A stretch of 64,000 nucleotides of DNA. Source: Pterobdella sp. o SKG-2022. Its lineage: Eukaryota; Annelida; Clitellata; Hirudinida; Piscicolidae. Location: assembly GCA_964035795.1 (NCBI GenBank), contig OZ038322.1, forward strand, positions 5,942,925 to 6,006,924, in the 5' to 3' direction. This document shows, one piece after another, positions 9,887 to 26,429 of the stretch (position 1 is its first letter; every line of letters starts with the position of its first letter). The translations under genes and the position numbers were made by a program. The notes under the pieces were generated by a model that had not been told where the DNA came from, searched no databases, and saw nothing but the letters and a program-made list of their open reading frames with translations.

Positions 9887-12094
9887 CAGTAAACCTTGCA
9901 TAAGTCGGATTCAAGTGGGCCAAGCAAAAAAATTCGAGTTAGGCGAAGATCCGACTTAGGCGAAGACAAACTTTATTCAACGAAACGTGACCATCGTTAA
10001 GCAATAATAAGTTATTTAAACACTATAGTCACAAACTCAGATTATTGAGATACTCTAACCACAATAACGTATTTTATTCACTAATGAAAATCTTAAAAAA
10101 AGTAATTTTGAAACAGCAGTGAGTTTCATAGTGCATTTATTCAATATATCAAAATTAATTTAAGACTGCAACAACATTAAATTTCATGTCATTCATTTAA
10201 AGTATTCGGTTAACTTTTTCTGCTTGAGATTGTTTTGACTTATTCCCAGAAGGACATCCTCACACTGATTTGTGACGTCTTCCATGGCATGCTTCTGCAT
10301 TTGCAGGCCATATATTCGAAGTATGCATCTGCCAGTCTAACTTTTGGCTGCTCTTCATTTTCATCATCTTGGTCATTGTCACTAGTATTCCTTGTCGCAT
10401 TTTGAACAGCATCGATTATCTCCTCAAATGTCATGATGGATGAAGTTGCTGCATTCTCATCAACAGCCAGCTAGTCGTCAATCTGGCACACCCTGTCACC
10501 ATAAAATAATGACAGCCGGTCCCAAATGTTCTTGAAAGAAGCAGTTGAGATCTCTTCTTGTACTGTTTGGGTCAAAGGCTTCCTCTGAAGCCTTGAATCT
10601 AGCATTCATATAACAGTTTGCTATAGTTTGTGCTGTCACTTTCATCCAGGCTCTCTTCAAGGCAATGATGGCATCTAATATATCCCAAGAGAAGGGCTTG
10701 TCATTATCCGCAGTTTCCAGACATCTGTTGGCCAAAAATAAAGCGATAGTGAAGTTTAAGAATCTTTATGATGCCAGCGTCAATTGGCTGAGTGACATTT
10801 GTAGTGTTTGGTGGCAAAAAAATCAATTCCACATTGCTCATTTCTATGAAAGGGTGAGCTGAGCAATTGTCCACAAAGAGGGCTATGTGTCGGCTTTCAA
10901 GTCGCATCCTCTTGTCCAGTTTTCTTATCCAAGCTTCAAATAATGCTCTTGTCATCCATGCTTTTTTGTTCGCTGTGTATTCCACCGGTATAGTGACATT
11001 TTTGAAGACACGTGGTCTCTTGCTCTTGCCAATGACAAATAAAGGCAATTTAACTGACCCATCCATATTGGCACCTACCAATACAGTAATTCTAGTTTTT
11101 GGCTGTTTTTTCCCATGTTAAGTCTTCCCTGCAAAACCAAGAGAGTTGTCTGAAAGAAGCTTCCAAAAAAGACCTGCCTCATCTGCATTAAAAATTTCAG
11201 ATGGTCTGTACCTCTGCAAAATTCCATTTAACTTGCCCTTTTTCCAATGACGCACAACTTCAGTATCCACTCCACCTGACTCACCAGCCTTATGTAAACG
11301 GACAATGTCATATTTCTTTTTGAACCTGTCAATCCATAAAACGGATATTGGTGTTGTGTCAGCTGAGTGGATTTTTAAACGAAATTTGTTAGCTTGCTGT
11401 CAAAGCATACATCCATCAAATCGAAGATCTGGCCGTAAAGACATTTGTCTAAACCAAAGAATCATTGCTTTGTCAATATCGGGATGAGTCTCTGTACGAG
11501 TTTTTTTAACGGCAGTTGCCCTGGCATCTGGACTGACACACTCTGTTTCAAATTTTTCCCGGTTTTCCATGATGTCACTCAAGTTGCATGTACTCAAACT
11601 AACATGTGCAGCCATATCTTTCAGCTTCATTGATTTGTTGCCATCCACATAATTGATTATCTGAAACTTTTCCTCGTATGTTTTAGTCTGTATTTTTCTT
11701 CTGATTGTTGTTTCATTAGCCATACTGATGTTTTAAACAAGTCTCGACTAAGTGCCGCCAAGCAGCTATAGAACAAAAAGTCAAGAAATTAAAATTTATT
11801 TTTTCAAATTGGATGAAGAAGAAACAAAACATTGCAAATATTTATAAAAAAATTTTGGAAAACAATTAAAAAAACTGAAATTTTTGAAAGTCCGACTTAA
11901 GCAGGGTTAACGTACAAGAATCTATGTAAATGTACTAAAGAATTTTGTCCGATATAGGCGAAAATCCGACTTTTAAAATCCGACTTATGAGCAAATTTTC
12001 AATTTTAATTAATAGTTATTTAAACGTTCCATTAATTCGCCCGAGGTAAACGAATTTGCTACTTATACGAATCCGACATAAGTGAGGTTCACTG
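9887..12094 (-). mobile_element. Tigger/pogo (Tc1/mariner superfamily) DNA transposon, full length, inactive
   Basis: The ends are terminal inverted repeats: CAGTAAACCTTGCATAAGTC on the left and, reverse-complemented, CAGTGAACCTCACTTATGTC on the right, both bordered by TA (9,885-9,886 and 12,095-12,096), the expected target duplication. Length 2,208 bp is normal for Tigger elements. A second, internal set of AAGTCGGAT/ATCCGACTT words lies just inside each end. The transposase runs on the minus strand from ATG 11,723 to about 10,240: CENP-B-like helix-turn-helix, then catalytic NADEAGLFW, FVDNCSAHP and TQPIDAGII, i.e. all three acidic residues of the DDD triad. At least two in-frame stops (near 11,398 and 11,117) and further breaks after 10,700 kill it. 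Confidence 0.92.
10240..11723 (-). pseudogene. Tigger-type transposase, interrupted
   Basis: The N-terminal ORF (11,723-11,400) has the pogo-type DNA-binding domain (KTYEEKFQIINYVDGNKSMK). It stops at a TGA, reads on in the same frame to a TAA in a segment that is normally a His-Gly-Gly/Lys motif, then gives the open DDE core 11,081-10,704 (ITVLVGANMDGSVKLP, LFVDNCSAHP, NVTQPIDAGII). The C-terminal part (10,735-10,240) is shifted and broken. The visible stops are isolated substitutions rather than deletions, so the copy is moderately young. Confidence 0.85.
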
Positions 12095-12096
12095 TA

Positions 12097-12637
12097 TCTA
12101 AATATAGAGTTTAAATCATTTATATTGGTTAGGTGAAAAAAAATTTCGTTTTTTAATTTTTTATTCAAAATACAAAGTCTTTCAGTTATTATCTAGTGAG
12201 AATAAAAACACACATTATTTATTTGCACGAAGTTTAATACACTTTTAATACACGAAGTTTTTTGAGACAAACTTATATAATCAAGTGAAAATATATTTGA
12301 TAATGTAAGTTTTTTTTACAAAAAATTTCGTGCATTAAGTAAATAAATACTTTGAGTTAGTTTTCATTCTACGGAATTTTCGGATAGCATGTTAACATAA
12401 AGAATGAAATTATGGTCTCACAGGTGCTCAAGAAAGGTTACTTAGAGAGCTATATTGGGAAGTAAAAGTTAATTTCTAAATGTATTGTGAGAAGAGCCTT
12501 CTTTTTATTAAATTTCAATTCTTTTGAAAAAAACCCAGTTATGAAGATAAGTTTTCATTGCTATTGGATGTTATAGAAAAGTTAACAGCTTTTTCCCGTG
12601 AGATATTCTTTACTAGCCTTTTCCAATTTATTATTGT
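12097..12637. other. No gene seen; inverted-repeat fragments
   Basis: AT-rich. Between about 12,200 and 12,350 the words ATTATTTATTTGCACGAAGTTT and AAATTTCGTGCATTAAGTAAATAAAT face each other as a loose inverted repeat, resembling the hairpin elements elsewhere in the window. Confidence 0.35.
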
Positions 12638-13281
12638 TTGATAAAAAGATTAACGTTTATAATGTATAAAAATTTAATAAAAAAAAGAATGGCGGTTTCA
12701 CTTCGAGTAGGGGCTAATATAACTTACGCCCCCACGTGCCTTTGCAAGTGCGGTGTAAGGATGGACTCGAAAGGTTACCATGGCCTTTCGTGTCATTTGA
12801 ACAAAGGCAGACTTCCTAGACATGCCGAAATTAACTCCATAATTAAAAGATGTCTGGGAAAGCTTTGTTTGCCAAGTATTCTTGAACCAAAAGATCTCGA
12901 CAGGGGTGATGGTTGTCGCTCAGATGGCATAATGACTTTTCCATGGAAGCATGGGAAATACTTGATTTGGGACGCAACGGTTGTTGACGCATTCACCAAG
13001 TCCCATATAATTAACACCTCCATTGAGTCGGGTTCTGCTGCATAAACTGCGGAAAAATTAAAAAGCCGTAAACATCAGGGCTTGACAGGCATTTATTACT
13101 CCCAAATCATCGCATACGAGACAACGGGTTGCTGCGGCCCCTCTGCTGCCAGTTATGTTGATGAGTTAGACAGAAAACTGATCGAAGCGACTGGGAATTC
13201 ATTGGAGGCAGTTTGGTTGCAATTGTCCATGGTAATGCTGCGAGTGATTTTTCTTGTCTCCGTTCTTCTTCCTTTTTTCTA
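12638..13281 (+). mobile_element. LINE ORF2 C-terminal fragment
   Basis: Two ORFs in one region (12,638-13,045 and 13,082-13,282) give CKCGVRMDSKGYHGLSC, PRHAEINSIIKRCL, LEPKDLDRGDGCRSDGI and WDATVVDAF, then ETTGCCGPSAASYVDELDRKL. This order (zinc knuckle, PRH, LDRGDGxRPDG, WDxTVxD) is the C-terminal nuclease-like end of a widespread animal retrotransposon class. A TAA at 13,045 and the missing RT core mark it as a remnant. It ends about 260 bp before SMYD5, in the same orientation. Confidence 0.75.
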
Positions 13282-13540
13282 AATTATTTTATTTTATCTA
13301 CTACGGCTTTAACGGTGTCTATTAAATTTTATAATATATTTACTATTGAAAAAAACTTGAATAAAGAATGTCTTATGTGTAAAAAAATGTGTTTCAAAAA
13401 AACAAGACGTTTCCAAAATGTATGAGTAACTTTTCAGATCGCATAAAATGTTTTTATGAGTTTCTCAAATATTCCCATTCGTTTTAAGCTATTAATTTTA
13501 TAATATTTTTCATAACATATATATTTTATCGCTCACAGGC

Positions 13541-14662
13541 ATGGATTTAGTGTATGAAGTTAGAAAAATAGACAACAAAAAAGGAAGAGGCTTGTTTGCT
13601 ACTCGGGACATAAATGAAGGAGAATGTATATTTAGCGAAAAACCTTTAGTTAGTGTTCAGTTTGCTTGGAACAGGAAATGCAAATATTTGGCATGTCAGC
13701 ATTGCCTGAAGCCTCTAGAAACTCCACAACAAGCTTATCAACGACTTTCTCGTGATGAAGAAACCGTTCTTCCACCCATAAATAATGAGTTATCTGTACC
13801 TACTATTGTTAACTGTCAGCAATGCAATGAAGAATACTGCAGCGAGGAATGTATGACTCAAGCCTTTAACACTTACCACCAGACTCTATGTACAAAAGGA
13901 GACCCTGCACATCCATTGAATAATCTTATTGAAACTTGGAAAACAATACATTATCCTCCCGAAACAACCAATGTCATGTTGATAGCCAGACTTATTTCTC
14001 AAGCTATACAGCATGACAGTGCATCAGAAGTGAATGAAATTGTTTCTTCTTTTGATTTAGATCCAATCAATGAAGAATCTGGGCTGGCTCACAAACTTTT
14101 AAAGGATGATTTTAAAGAAAAAATTGAAGTGATAAGAAAAATGTTCAAGGATTTTTTCTTTTATCCTCCATTAGAGCATTGGTATACTCCTGAAGGATTT
14201 CGATCTCTTTTGGCTCTGATAGGTAAAAATGGCCAAGGAATTGGAACAAATGCTTTTAATGAATGGGCATTGAGAGCTGAAGAAGAAGGAAATCGTCTCG
14301 ATGAACTATATGACAAAATTGAATACGAAAGTGGAGACTTTGAAGATTGTGAGGGTTCTGGACTTTTCAAACTTCAAAGTTCATGCAATCATTCATGTGA
14401 ACCAAATGCCCAAGTATCCTTTCCATGCAATACCTATGATTTGTGTCTTAAAGCTCTCAAGCATATCAAAAAAAATGAAGAAATTTCCATTTCATACTTA
14501 CAGAACTGTGAGTTGGGAAGGAGCAGACATTCAAGACAAAAAACACTTAGAGAAAATTATTTATTTCTCTGTGACTGTTATAAATGTGTTCTTCAAGCTG
14601 ACCAGGCTGATGTCACGTCTGAGGATGATGAAGACGAAGAGGATGAAATGGATACTGATTAA
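13541..14662 (+). CDS. SMYD5: SMYD5, SET/MYND lysine methyltransferase, single exon
   Basis: An uninterrupted 373-residue frame. Order: start of SET (KGRGLFATRDINEGE, residues ~13-27), MYND-like Cys cluster (CQHC ... CQQCNEEYCSEEC ... H...C, ~50-125), the SMYD5-specific middle (HYPPETTNVMLIARL; EGFRSLLALIGKNGQGIGT), SET core NHSCEPNAQVSFP and EEISISYL, Cys-rich post-SET (CDCYKC) and an acidic tail (TSEDDEDEEDEMDTD). SMYD5 proteins methylate lysines on histones and ribosomal protein; the human protein is about 418 aa, so this one is short mainly at the N terminus. All key SET residues are present. Unlike every neighbour it has no intron. The ATG follows a good acceptor (ttttatcgctcacag|gc), so a 5' leader exon or trans-spliced leader is possible. 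ATTAAA at 14,693-14,698 may be the poly(A) signal. Confidence 0.93.
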   Translation: MDLVYEVRKIDNKKGRGLFATRDINEGECIFSEKPLVSVQFAWNRKCKYLACQHCLKPLETPQQAYQRLSRDEETVLPPINNELSVPTIVNCQQCNEEYCSEECMTQAFNTYHQTLCTKGDPAHPLNNLIETWKTIHYPPETTNVMLIARLISQAIQHDSASEVNEIVSSFDLDPINEESGLAHKLLKDDFKEKIEVIRKMFKDFFFYPPLEHWYTPEGFRSLLALIGKNGQGIGTNAFNEWALRAEEEGNRLDELYDKIEYESGDFEDCEGSGLFKLQSSCNHSCEPNAQVSFPCNTYDLCLKALKHIKKNEEISISYLQNCELGRSRHSRQKTLRENYLFLCDCYKCVLQADQADVTSEDDEDEEDEMDTD

Positions 14663-16063
14663 ATTTTATTTGTAAATTTTTTACGCTTAAATATTAAAAA
14701 TTTTTATTACACATGTTTCTGTTACCAATAACTTTTTTTTAGACATTTAATGCCATTTTTTTAACAAAAACATAAATTTATAGTTTTATAAAAAAAAAAT
14801 TTATCCGATTATCGAAAATATTCAAATAGGAATCTAACAAATGCATTTCTGGATTTGTGTTGCTTAACATAATATTCTAAGTGACTTCTTCAACAATGGT
14901 TTTATGGCTTCAATTTATTGTATACTGCCTTAAATGATATGTAAAGATGATGAGGCTTAAGATTTGGTGTTTGTTGGCGTTTTGTAAATCTGAATTCAAA
15001 TTTGCATAGAAAATTGTTTTTACTGATACATTTTTAATTATGAACGATTCAAACACGTAGTAAGACATTTTTCTATCACTGGAGTGAAAGCAACTGAAAT
15101 TAATAAGTATATAAGACGCAGAGTACTGATGGTGAGAGATGCTGAGATACAAGACGATTAAAATACCATAGAAAGGACACTATTATTGGTTTAGTATCTT
15201 TATTTTCAAGTTCCATAATTGAACATTACTAAAATAAAGAGTACGATACATTCTGAATTAACGGTTACAATTGTAATTTTTAAAAGTTGAGATGATGCTA
15301 GTATTTGAAACAGAATTTGCCTTCTTATATTCTCATTAGAACTATTTACCGTGGAAAATGATCGTGATGTGGAATATCTAGAAAAGTTTTGAGAATATGT
15401 ATTGCTTGGAGCCAATAGTTCCAAAAATTCAAAGTAGCAAGTTTATAAAATATATTGTATTGTTTTTGCAGATTTAAACGAATTAAATGAAGTAAATATT
15501 TTAAAAAATCAACGTATAAACATTTTAAACAGTAATGGCAATCGTAACAAATTGAAAATGGATGACCACAATAAAGTTTTAAAAGCAAAAATTGATAGTT
15601 ATAAAGCTACCAATACTCAACTTTTCAGTATACATTTTTCTAATGAAAGGTGCAAACTTATCCAAACTATGGTCATATCTTCAAGGCAGACTTGATATCA
15701 TTGTTACGAAAAACCAGAGAATATCAGACATTAAACAAACTTTCGAGTGTTATTTTTGATTGAGCATGTCAGATTATGGAATCATCAAAGCGCATGTGAA
15801 GCACTGACTTACACCCACACCTTAATTTTTCTTCCATTATATCTAACATTTTATTTAGAGACTTTTCCTTGAACTTTTGCGAATTTTCAGTAGTGAAAAA
15901 TCCTGGATATAAAATTTATATTTAATAAAAAATATGCTTGATTTATTAAAGTGATTTAGCTAATTAAACTTGAATCGTCAAGGAAACAAAAACACTGAGA
16001 ATTTTTTGAGAAGTGCGAAAAAAAGTTCATAAAAAACCACTAAAACTACCAAAATTGTATTAA
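14663..16063. other. Intergenic, nothing recognised
   Basis: Several short ORFs on the minus strand (14,910-15,588) lack splice or homology support. I see no repeats of note. Confidence 0.4.
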
Positions 16064-16264
16064 CTATTCAGAAAATCGCATACAAACATCGATACCTTTG
16101 TTCGGATCATATAGACTGCAAGCCTTATATTGACCAAAGGGATCTCTGAAGAGGACTTGCTCTTCTGAGAAAGGTGCCGCAAAGATCCCCTCCATACTGG
16201 GACCCAGGGAGTCAAGGAGATTTTCATCCTCGTAATAATTTATGAGGATTTTATTGAGGTTTAT
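16064..16264 (-). CDS. Candidate last exon of the F-box gene (or of another gene)
   Basis: After acceptor ccacctcag at 16,265 the minus strand is open for 66 codons to TAG at 16,064-16,066. The frame contains KILINYYEDENLL and EEQVLFRDPFGQYKACSLYD. Its phase 0 start fits the phase 0 donor (gtttgt) of exon 17,779-17,222, so it can be joined to the F-box gene, but its sequence does not resemble the C terminus of vertebrate FBXO39. A gtttgt donor inside it (after IDV) leaves the true end open. Confidence 0.35.
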   Translation of the reverse strand: MNLNKILINYYEDENLLDSLGPSMEGIFAAPFSEEQVLFRDPFGQYKACSLYDPNKGIDVCMRFSE

Positions 16265-16509
16265 CTGAGGTGGTTTTGAAGTTGTAGATTTTGTTACACA
16301 ACCATTAAGTCTGATAAAAATAATTCATTTATTATAAACTATATTAGATTATTCTGCCTTAAATTTTCCAGTAACTTGAGTTGGTATAGACTACTATACC
16401 GTGAATTGAAAACGAGTGATTTTAATTGAAACAAACTGCCAGTCAGAAATTATCGAATTTAAGATCAGTCGTTCCCAAACTCGGACAGTTTGCCGTATAC
16501 AAAAAAAAA

Positions 16510-16800
16510 TGATAATCCTTTAAACCAGAATATCGGGTTCGGTTGAGAAAGTCAAGACTTCGATGGTACGGCCACTGAGAAAGAATGGATGACAATCAGT
16601 GGTCCAAAATGGCTTGAAATGTGACCATTCCTGGACGGCGAAGTGCAGGTAGGCCTAAAATGACTTGGCGTCAAACTGTGGAAAACGATTTGAAGGCAAC
16701 TGAACTTCGGAAAGAGGATGCCCAAAACAAGCACGCCTGGAAAACAAAAATAAAGGATCCAAATGTCTAACCTCACATAGTGAAAAAATATAGACATTGA
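16510..16800 (+). mobile_element. LINE 3'-end fragment
   Basis: Plus-strand translation gives RLRWYGH then, after stops, RRSAGRPKMTWRQTVENDL and a basic end. The RLRWxGHxxR...GRPxxTW order is the usual end of non-LTR ORF2 proteins. Several stops; short remnant only. It lies in the minus-strand F-box gene's presumed last intron, antisense. Confidence 0.6.
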
Positions 16801-17221
16801 AGGTTTATGATGATGATGAACACGTAAACTACTGTTATAAAAGTAATATGCAGCATTTAACTATGAACATTAAATGTGGTGAAGTTTAACATCGATGCCC
16901 TGTACCTGATGATACCCTTATATAACTTCAACAAAATTGAAAAAAAGTTTTTTATTACTAAATTACTCACGATGCTGACTATAAAACATTGATTTGATAT
17001 TGTGATCAAAAATTTAGTTAACTATTGATTGAATAGTAGTTCATTGGAGGAAATGAATAGAATATGATCATATTGTGCTAATATAGTATAATATTTTTGT
17101 TTAAAGGTGACAGTTTTGTTTTAAATAAACTTTATCAAAAATAAAATAAATATAATAATTAAAAAACCAAAAAAAAAAATTTTTTTTAATAATGCTTGTT
17201 AAGAAAGAAATAGATACAAAC

Positions 17222-18743
17222 ATTGAAGTGCCTCCATTTACGAGATGACACCAGATCAATGACCTCTTTGTTGTACATCTCCCCATTGTATGTGAAGTCA
17301 TCAATGGATGGAAAAGCATTGAGGAATGGGATCAAATTAATTATAACAGAGCATGTAATGGTATAGTCACACAATTTAGTGAGATTGTTTCTATGGTGTG
17401 AACTGATGTTGGTGATGTGTGTGTATAAGTTCGCTGGGTATCTGACATAACTAGCAATAGTGATGGATGTGATGTGAGGCATTATGGTGGAGTTAAAGAA
17501 AGAAAATAATTGAGATTCAGGAATGGTATTTGCTAAAGTAACATGAAGACTAATATATGGATGGTTTTGAAAGAAAATTTTCCATGCTTTTAATGGAATA
17601 TTATAAAAATCTTTTGTTTCCTTCCCTGACATCAACATGATATGAAACTGTTTTAAATTGTTTGCTTTTTTAGATGATGTCTTAGATAATGATGAAGTCT
17701 CCAAGAATGAAGATGTGACTAGAGCACAATGCAGCTTGAGAACTCTTAAGTTCATCAGGTCTGGCATTTCAATTCCATCCTTCAAAAAATAGGTTCATAA
17801 TTATTTTACAAAAATTGTGAATAAAACTGTGAATTGGTATTTTATATAATGTCTTTCCTTAGAGTTTAAAGCACTTGCTAAAAATTTAATGTAGCGAAAA
17901 TACACTGCGAAGCAAGTGCGAATTATTAACCCTACATGAAATTAACCCAAGTATCTTAAGATGATTTATCTAATGCTCTACTAGCTAAGCTATATAATCC
18001 ATCAATTGAAAAACAAAAGTAACGTTTAATAAATAAAAAAACTGGACTATTAACCCAAAAATGTTGTGGAAAATCATTGATCCAAATCCATCTGTCTGGT
18101 AAAATTGGTAGATGAAAAAAGTTCAAAGTATGCAGATGTTCATTGGAATGCAAAGCTGGACCATCAGAACTTGGTGCCACTTCTGTGAGGTATCACTGCA
18201 ATGTTATTGTTAGTTCATTTATGTCCAATGAAACCCACCTAAGCATTCTTGAGGGCATGCATATATTTGTAGAGCATTTAATTTTCTATTATGTATCATG
18301 TGTTGGAGAGTTTCGAACAATATATGATAGTTTTGTGGATTTTTTTCTAATAATTTCTTTTTTGTAGCTACATTTACTGTTAAATTTTCTACAGCTTCAC
18401 ACTTCATTGAAATTTCTTTCAACAAACATATTAACATAGAATCAATCCTTCCGGAATCTCCATGTATATGTATCTTTAAATTTTTAACGGCATGCCCAAA
18501 CTTTTTGATTAAATGTATGTACTTCTTGTAAAGCCTTTTTATATCAGGGTTTTCTTCGTTAAGTACTTTTCGTGAACTACTAACCAATTCCCACTGTAGT
18601 TTTAAATTCTGCCATAGAGATGGCGAGAAAAAACACCAATAAAGTTCCCAACATGTTTGTGAGAGATAATATTTGTCAGTTAAACTCAAATAGCTAAAAA
18701 TTTTTAACCATACGAGTTTTGGTAACATTATGACTTTGAACAT
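17222..18743 (-). CDS. F-box / leucine-rich-repeat protein, FBXO39-like
   Basis: Exon 1 (18,743-18,239) starts MFKVIMLPKLVWLKIFSYL: an F-box (LPKLVWLKIFSYLSLTDKYY...SPSLWQNL, residues ~7-50), the SKP1-binding part of an SCF ubiquitin ligase. It continues with KKYIHLIKKFGHAVKNLKIH, which matches the FGRxLExLxV stretch of FBXO39/FBXO33. Donor gtgggt (phase 1) joins exon 2 from 18,182 (NEHLHTLNFFHLPILP), which is open to TAA at 17,956 and has candidate phase-0 donors before that. Exon 3 (17,779-17,222, acceptor tttttgaag) has LRR-like lines (MNLRVLKLHCALV, NNLKQFHIMLM, MPHITSITIASYV). The substrate cannot be told. The exon 2 end and the last exon are uncertain; a truncated SINE lies in the intron at 17,858-17,935. 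Confidence 0.7.
17858..17935 (-). mobile_element. tRNA-derived SINE, truncated copy 3
   Basis: Only the tRNA-unrelated tail remains: aaagcacttgctaaaaattt/aatgtagcgaaaatacactg matches the tail of the copies at 8,503 and 38,412. It lies in the intron between exons 2 and 3 of the F-box gene. Confidence 0.65.
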
Positions 18744-19739
18744 GAAATAAATTTTCGATATTTAGTTTGAATAATTAATTTGTCTCATTTATTACAGATG
18801 GTTATATATTAAAAGTAAAGGCTGGTTTAAATAATTTAAAGTCAACTTTGAGATAATAGTATTTTAACATTAGTAAAATATTAAATCCTTTTTAAAAAAT
18901 AAAAAATTTAAGTAAACCTAACAATAACTGATAGTTTATTCCTCGTTTTTTTGCATCAATATTAAACTTCAACTAATAAAACTATCCATTTTCAAAGTAA
19001 GATGTTTGACGCATTCAGAAAGGAATCTTCTTGCGGGTTTATCTGAAAAATCCTTATAATAAAATATAAGTGAAACGAATAATTGATCTTATAACATTTT
19101 TAGAGACTAATATTTATTGAAATAAAAGAACTGTTACCAAGTGAATGACTTTTCAATCCGCTAAGACACCACAGATCTTATTGTCTCAGATGAACAAAGC
19201 GTCAAAAAAAATCCCAAAACTATTAACAAAATATTTTTTGTTTTTATAAAAATACGTTTTTAAGACGATAATTTGAACTATATAGGATAAACGTGATATC
19301 AAAAACAATTTAGCGTATCCATCTCCTACTCTCAATTCTCAACATTATAACCGGGTGTACTTGAAACGTCAATATTTTCATTTAATCTAAATCCTTACAG
19401 ACACAAATATTTTTATTGAAAAATATAAAAAACTGGATCGAAAAATATGATTAATTAACAAAGCTTTTTCATCCACAGTTTGTGTACTTCTCTTTGGTAC
19501 CTGAGAATAAATTTTATTTACAAAGGTTATCATTCATTAAAGTGTATTCGAGATTTACTCAAAGTATGATCCAACTCGAACTGAATTTTTAAAATATTAA
19601 AACAATAATATTTGAAAAATCATTATTTTCAATTTTTTATATGAATTTTTCATATGAGGTACTTATTAGTACTATATTGAAAGTTTAAAAAAAAAATTAT
19701 TTATTTTTTTTATGCAAATACCTATACTCAAATATAACT
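18744..19739. other. Intergenic, nothing recognised
   Basis: AT-rich sequence between the F-box gene and a LINE fragment. It may hold unfound 3' exons of the CFAP92-type gene, whose last exon found (20,874) ends in a gtaagt donor; I saw none that I could support. Confidence 0.35.
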
Positions 19740-20215
19740 GTGGAATATGGGCTCTCAAAACAAAATCTTGACAACTCCTTGATGCCCACCACAGGAAACA
19801 ACTAAGAAAACTAATGGGCATTACTCACTTTAGAGTCATCAGTAACAAGATTCTTTATGAAAAAACGAAAAGTACTCTTATAAGCCAACATGCCGCTAAA
19901 CTACGGTGGAGACTGTTAGGTCACATTTTAAGATCAGATGAGAACTTGCCAGCCAGGAAAGCAATAGAGATATACTTCAAAAATATAGAAAAAAAATAAC
20001 CTGTTTTTAGAGGAAGACCTCGTATAACACTACCAACTGTCTTATCAGAAGACCTGAAAAAAGCCAAAATAATTGCTTCACGCGAAAACCTCAAAATACC
20101 ACTAAAGCTATCTACTATAGACGATTTAACTGAACTTCAAAAAATAGCAGAAGACAGAAAACAATGGAAACTTCTCGTTGAAACAATTAACCTCAACTGT
20201 TCCTTCCAACAATAA
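19740..20215 (+). mobile_element. LINE 3' fragment
   Basis: The plus strand reads LMGITHFRVISNKILY, LRWRLLGHILRSDENLPAR and, after a TAA, RGRPRITLPTVLSEDL and a Trp-containing end, again the RxLGHxLR...RGRP signature of the ORF2 end of a non-LTR element. It is a different family from the copies at 1-305 and 3,827-5,523 (no GATTGATAG tail). Confidence 0.65.
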
Positions 20216-20343
20216 TCCGATTTTATTTTATTTTCTCGTTCTGATTGTTGCTCGACAATATATTCAATATATACATTTTTATTCTTATTTTAATTTTACT
20301 GTGATAGGTGTGATGGTATCTTTGATAGATTAGTCATATGCCT

Positions 20344-20345
<2 letters not shown>

Positions 20346-20376
<31 letters not shown>

Positions 20377-20379
20377 GTA

Positions 20380-20418
<39 letters not shown>
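20346..20418. repeat. (AAT)n microsatellite
   Basis: About 24 AAT units with two AGT interruptions, about 130 bp after a LINE fragment. Confidence 0.9.
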
Positions 20419-20873
20419 TGCAAATACGAATAATTAAAAATATAGCACGAAGCTTCTAGTTACAACAGTAACCTTCCACGACACACTTGAGAATCGTGAG
20501 ATTTTTTATGTATTTATAAAACCACTCTGTGGAAAAAAAAAACTTTGTATTTCAAATCAAAAAATGAATATCAGAAAGTTCTATTATTTTTAAATTATTT
20601 AATTAACTTATTCAGAAATTAACAAAGTTGGTTCCAATGAAATTGATGCCTTAAATAGAAAAAATGCAACAAATTTTTTGTGAATAAAGTAAACTTGGTT
20701 TCCTCTTCAACATATCAAAGGATAAAACCGGATTCAAAATTTTAGTATCTATCTATCTATAATACAAAGCTGGTAATTTGCGATTCAAATAACCATAAAA
20801 ATGCCAGTAACTTTCAGATAATATAAGGTTTTCTAAAAAATCACTAGTTAAGATATGCTAAAAGGTAACTTAC

Positions 20874-26429
<5,556 letters not shown>

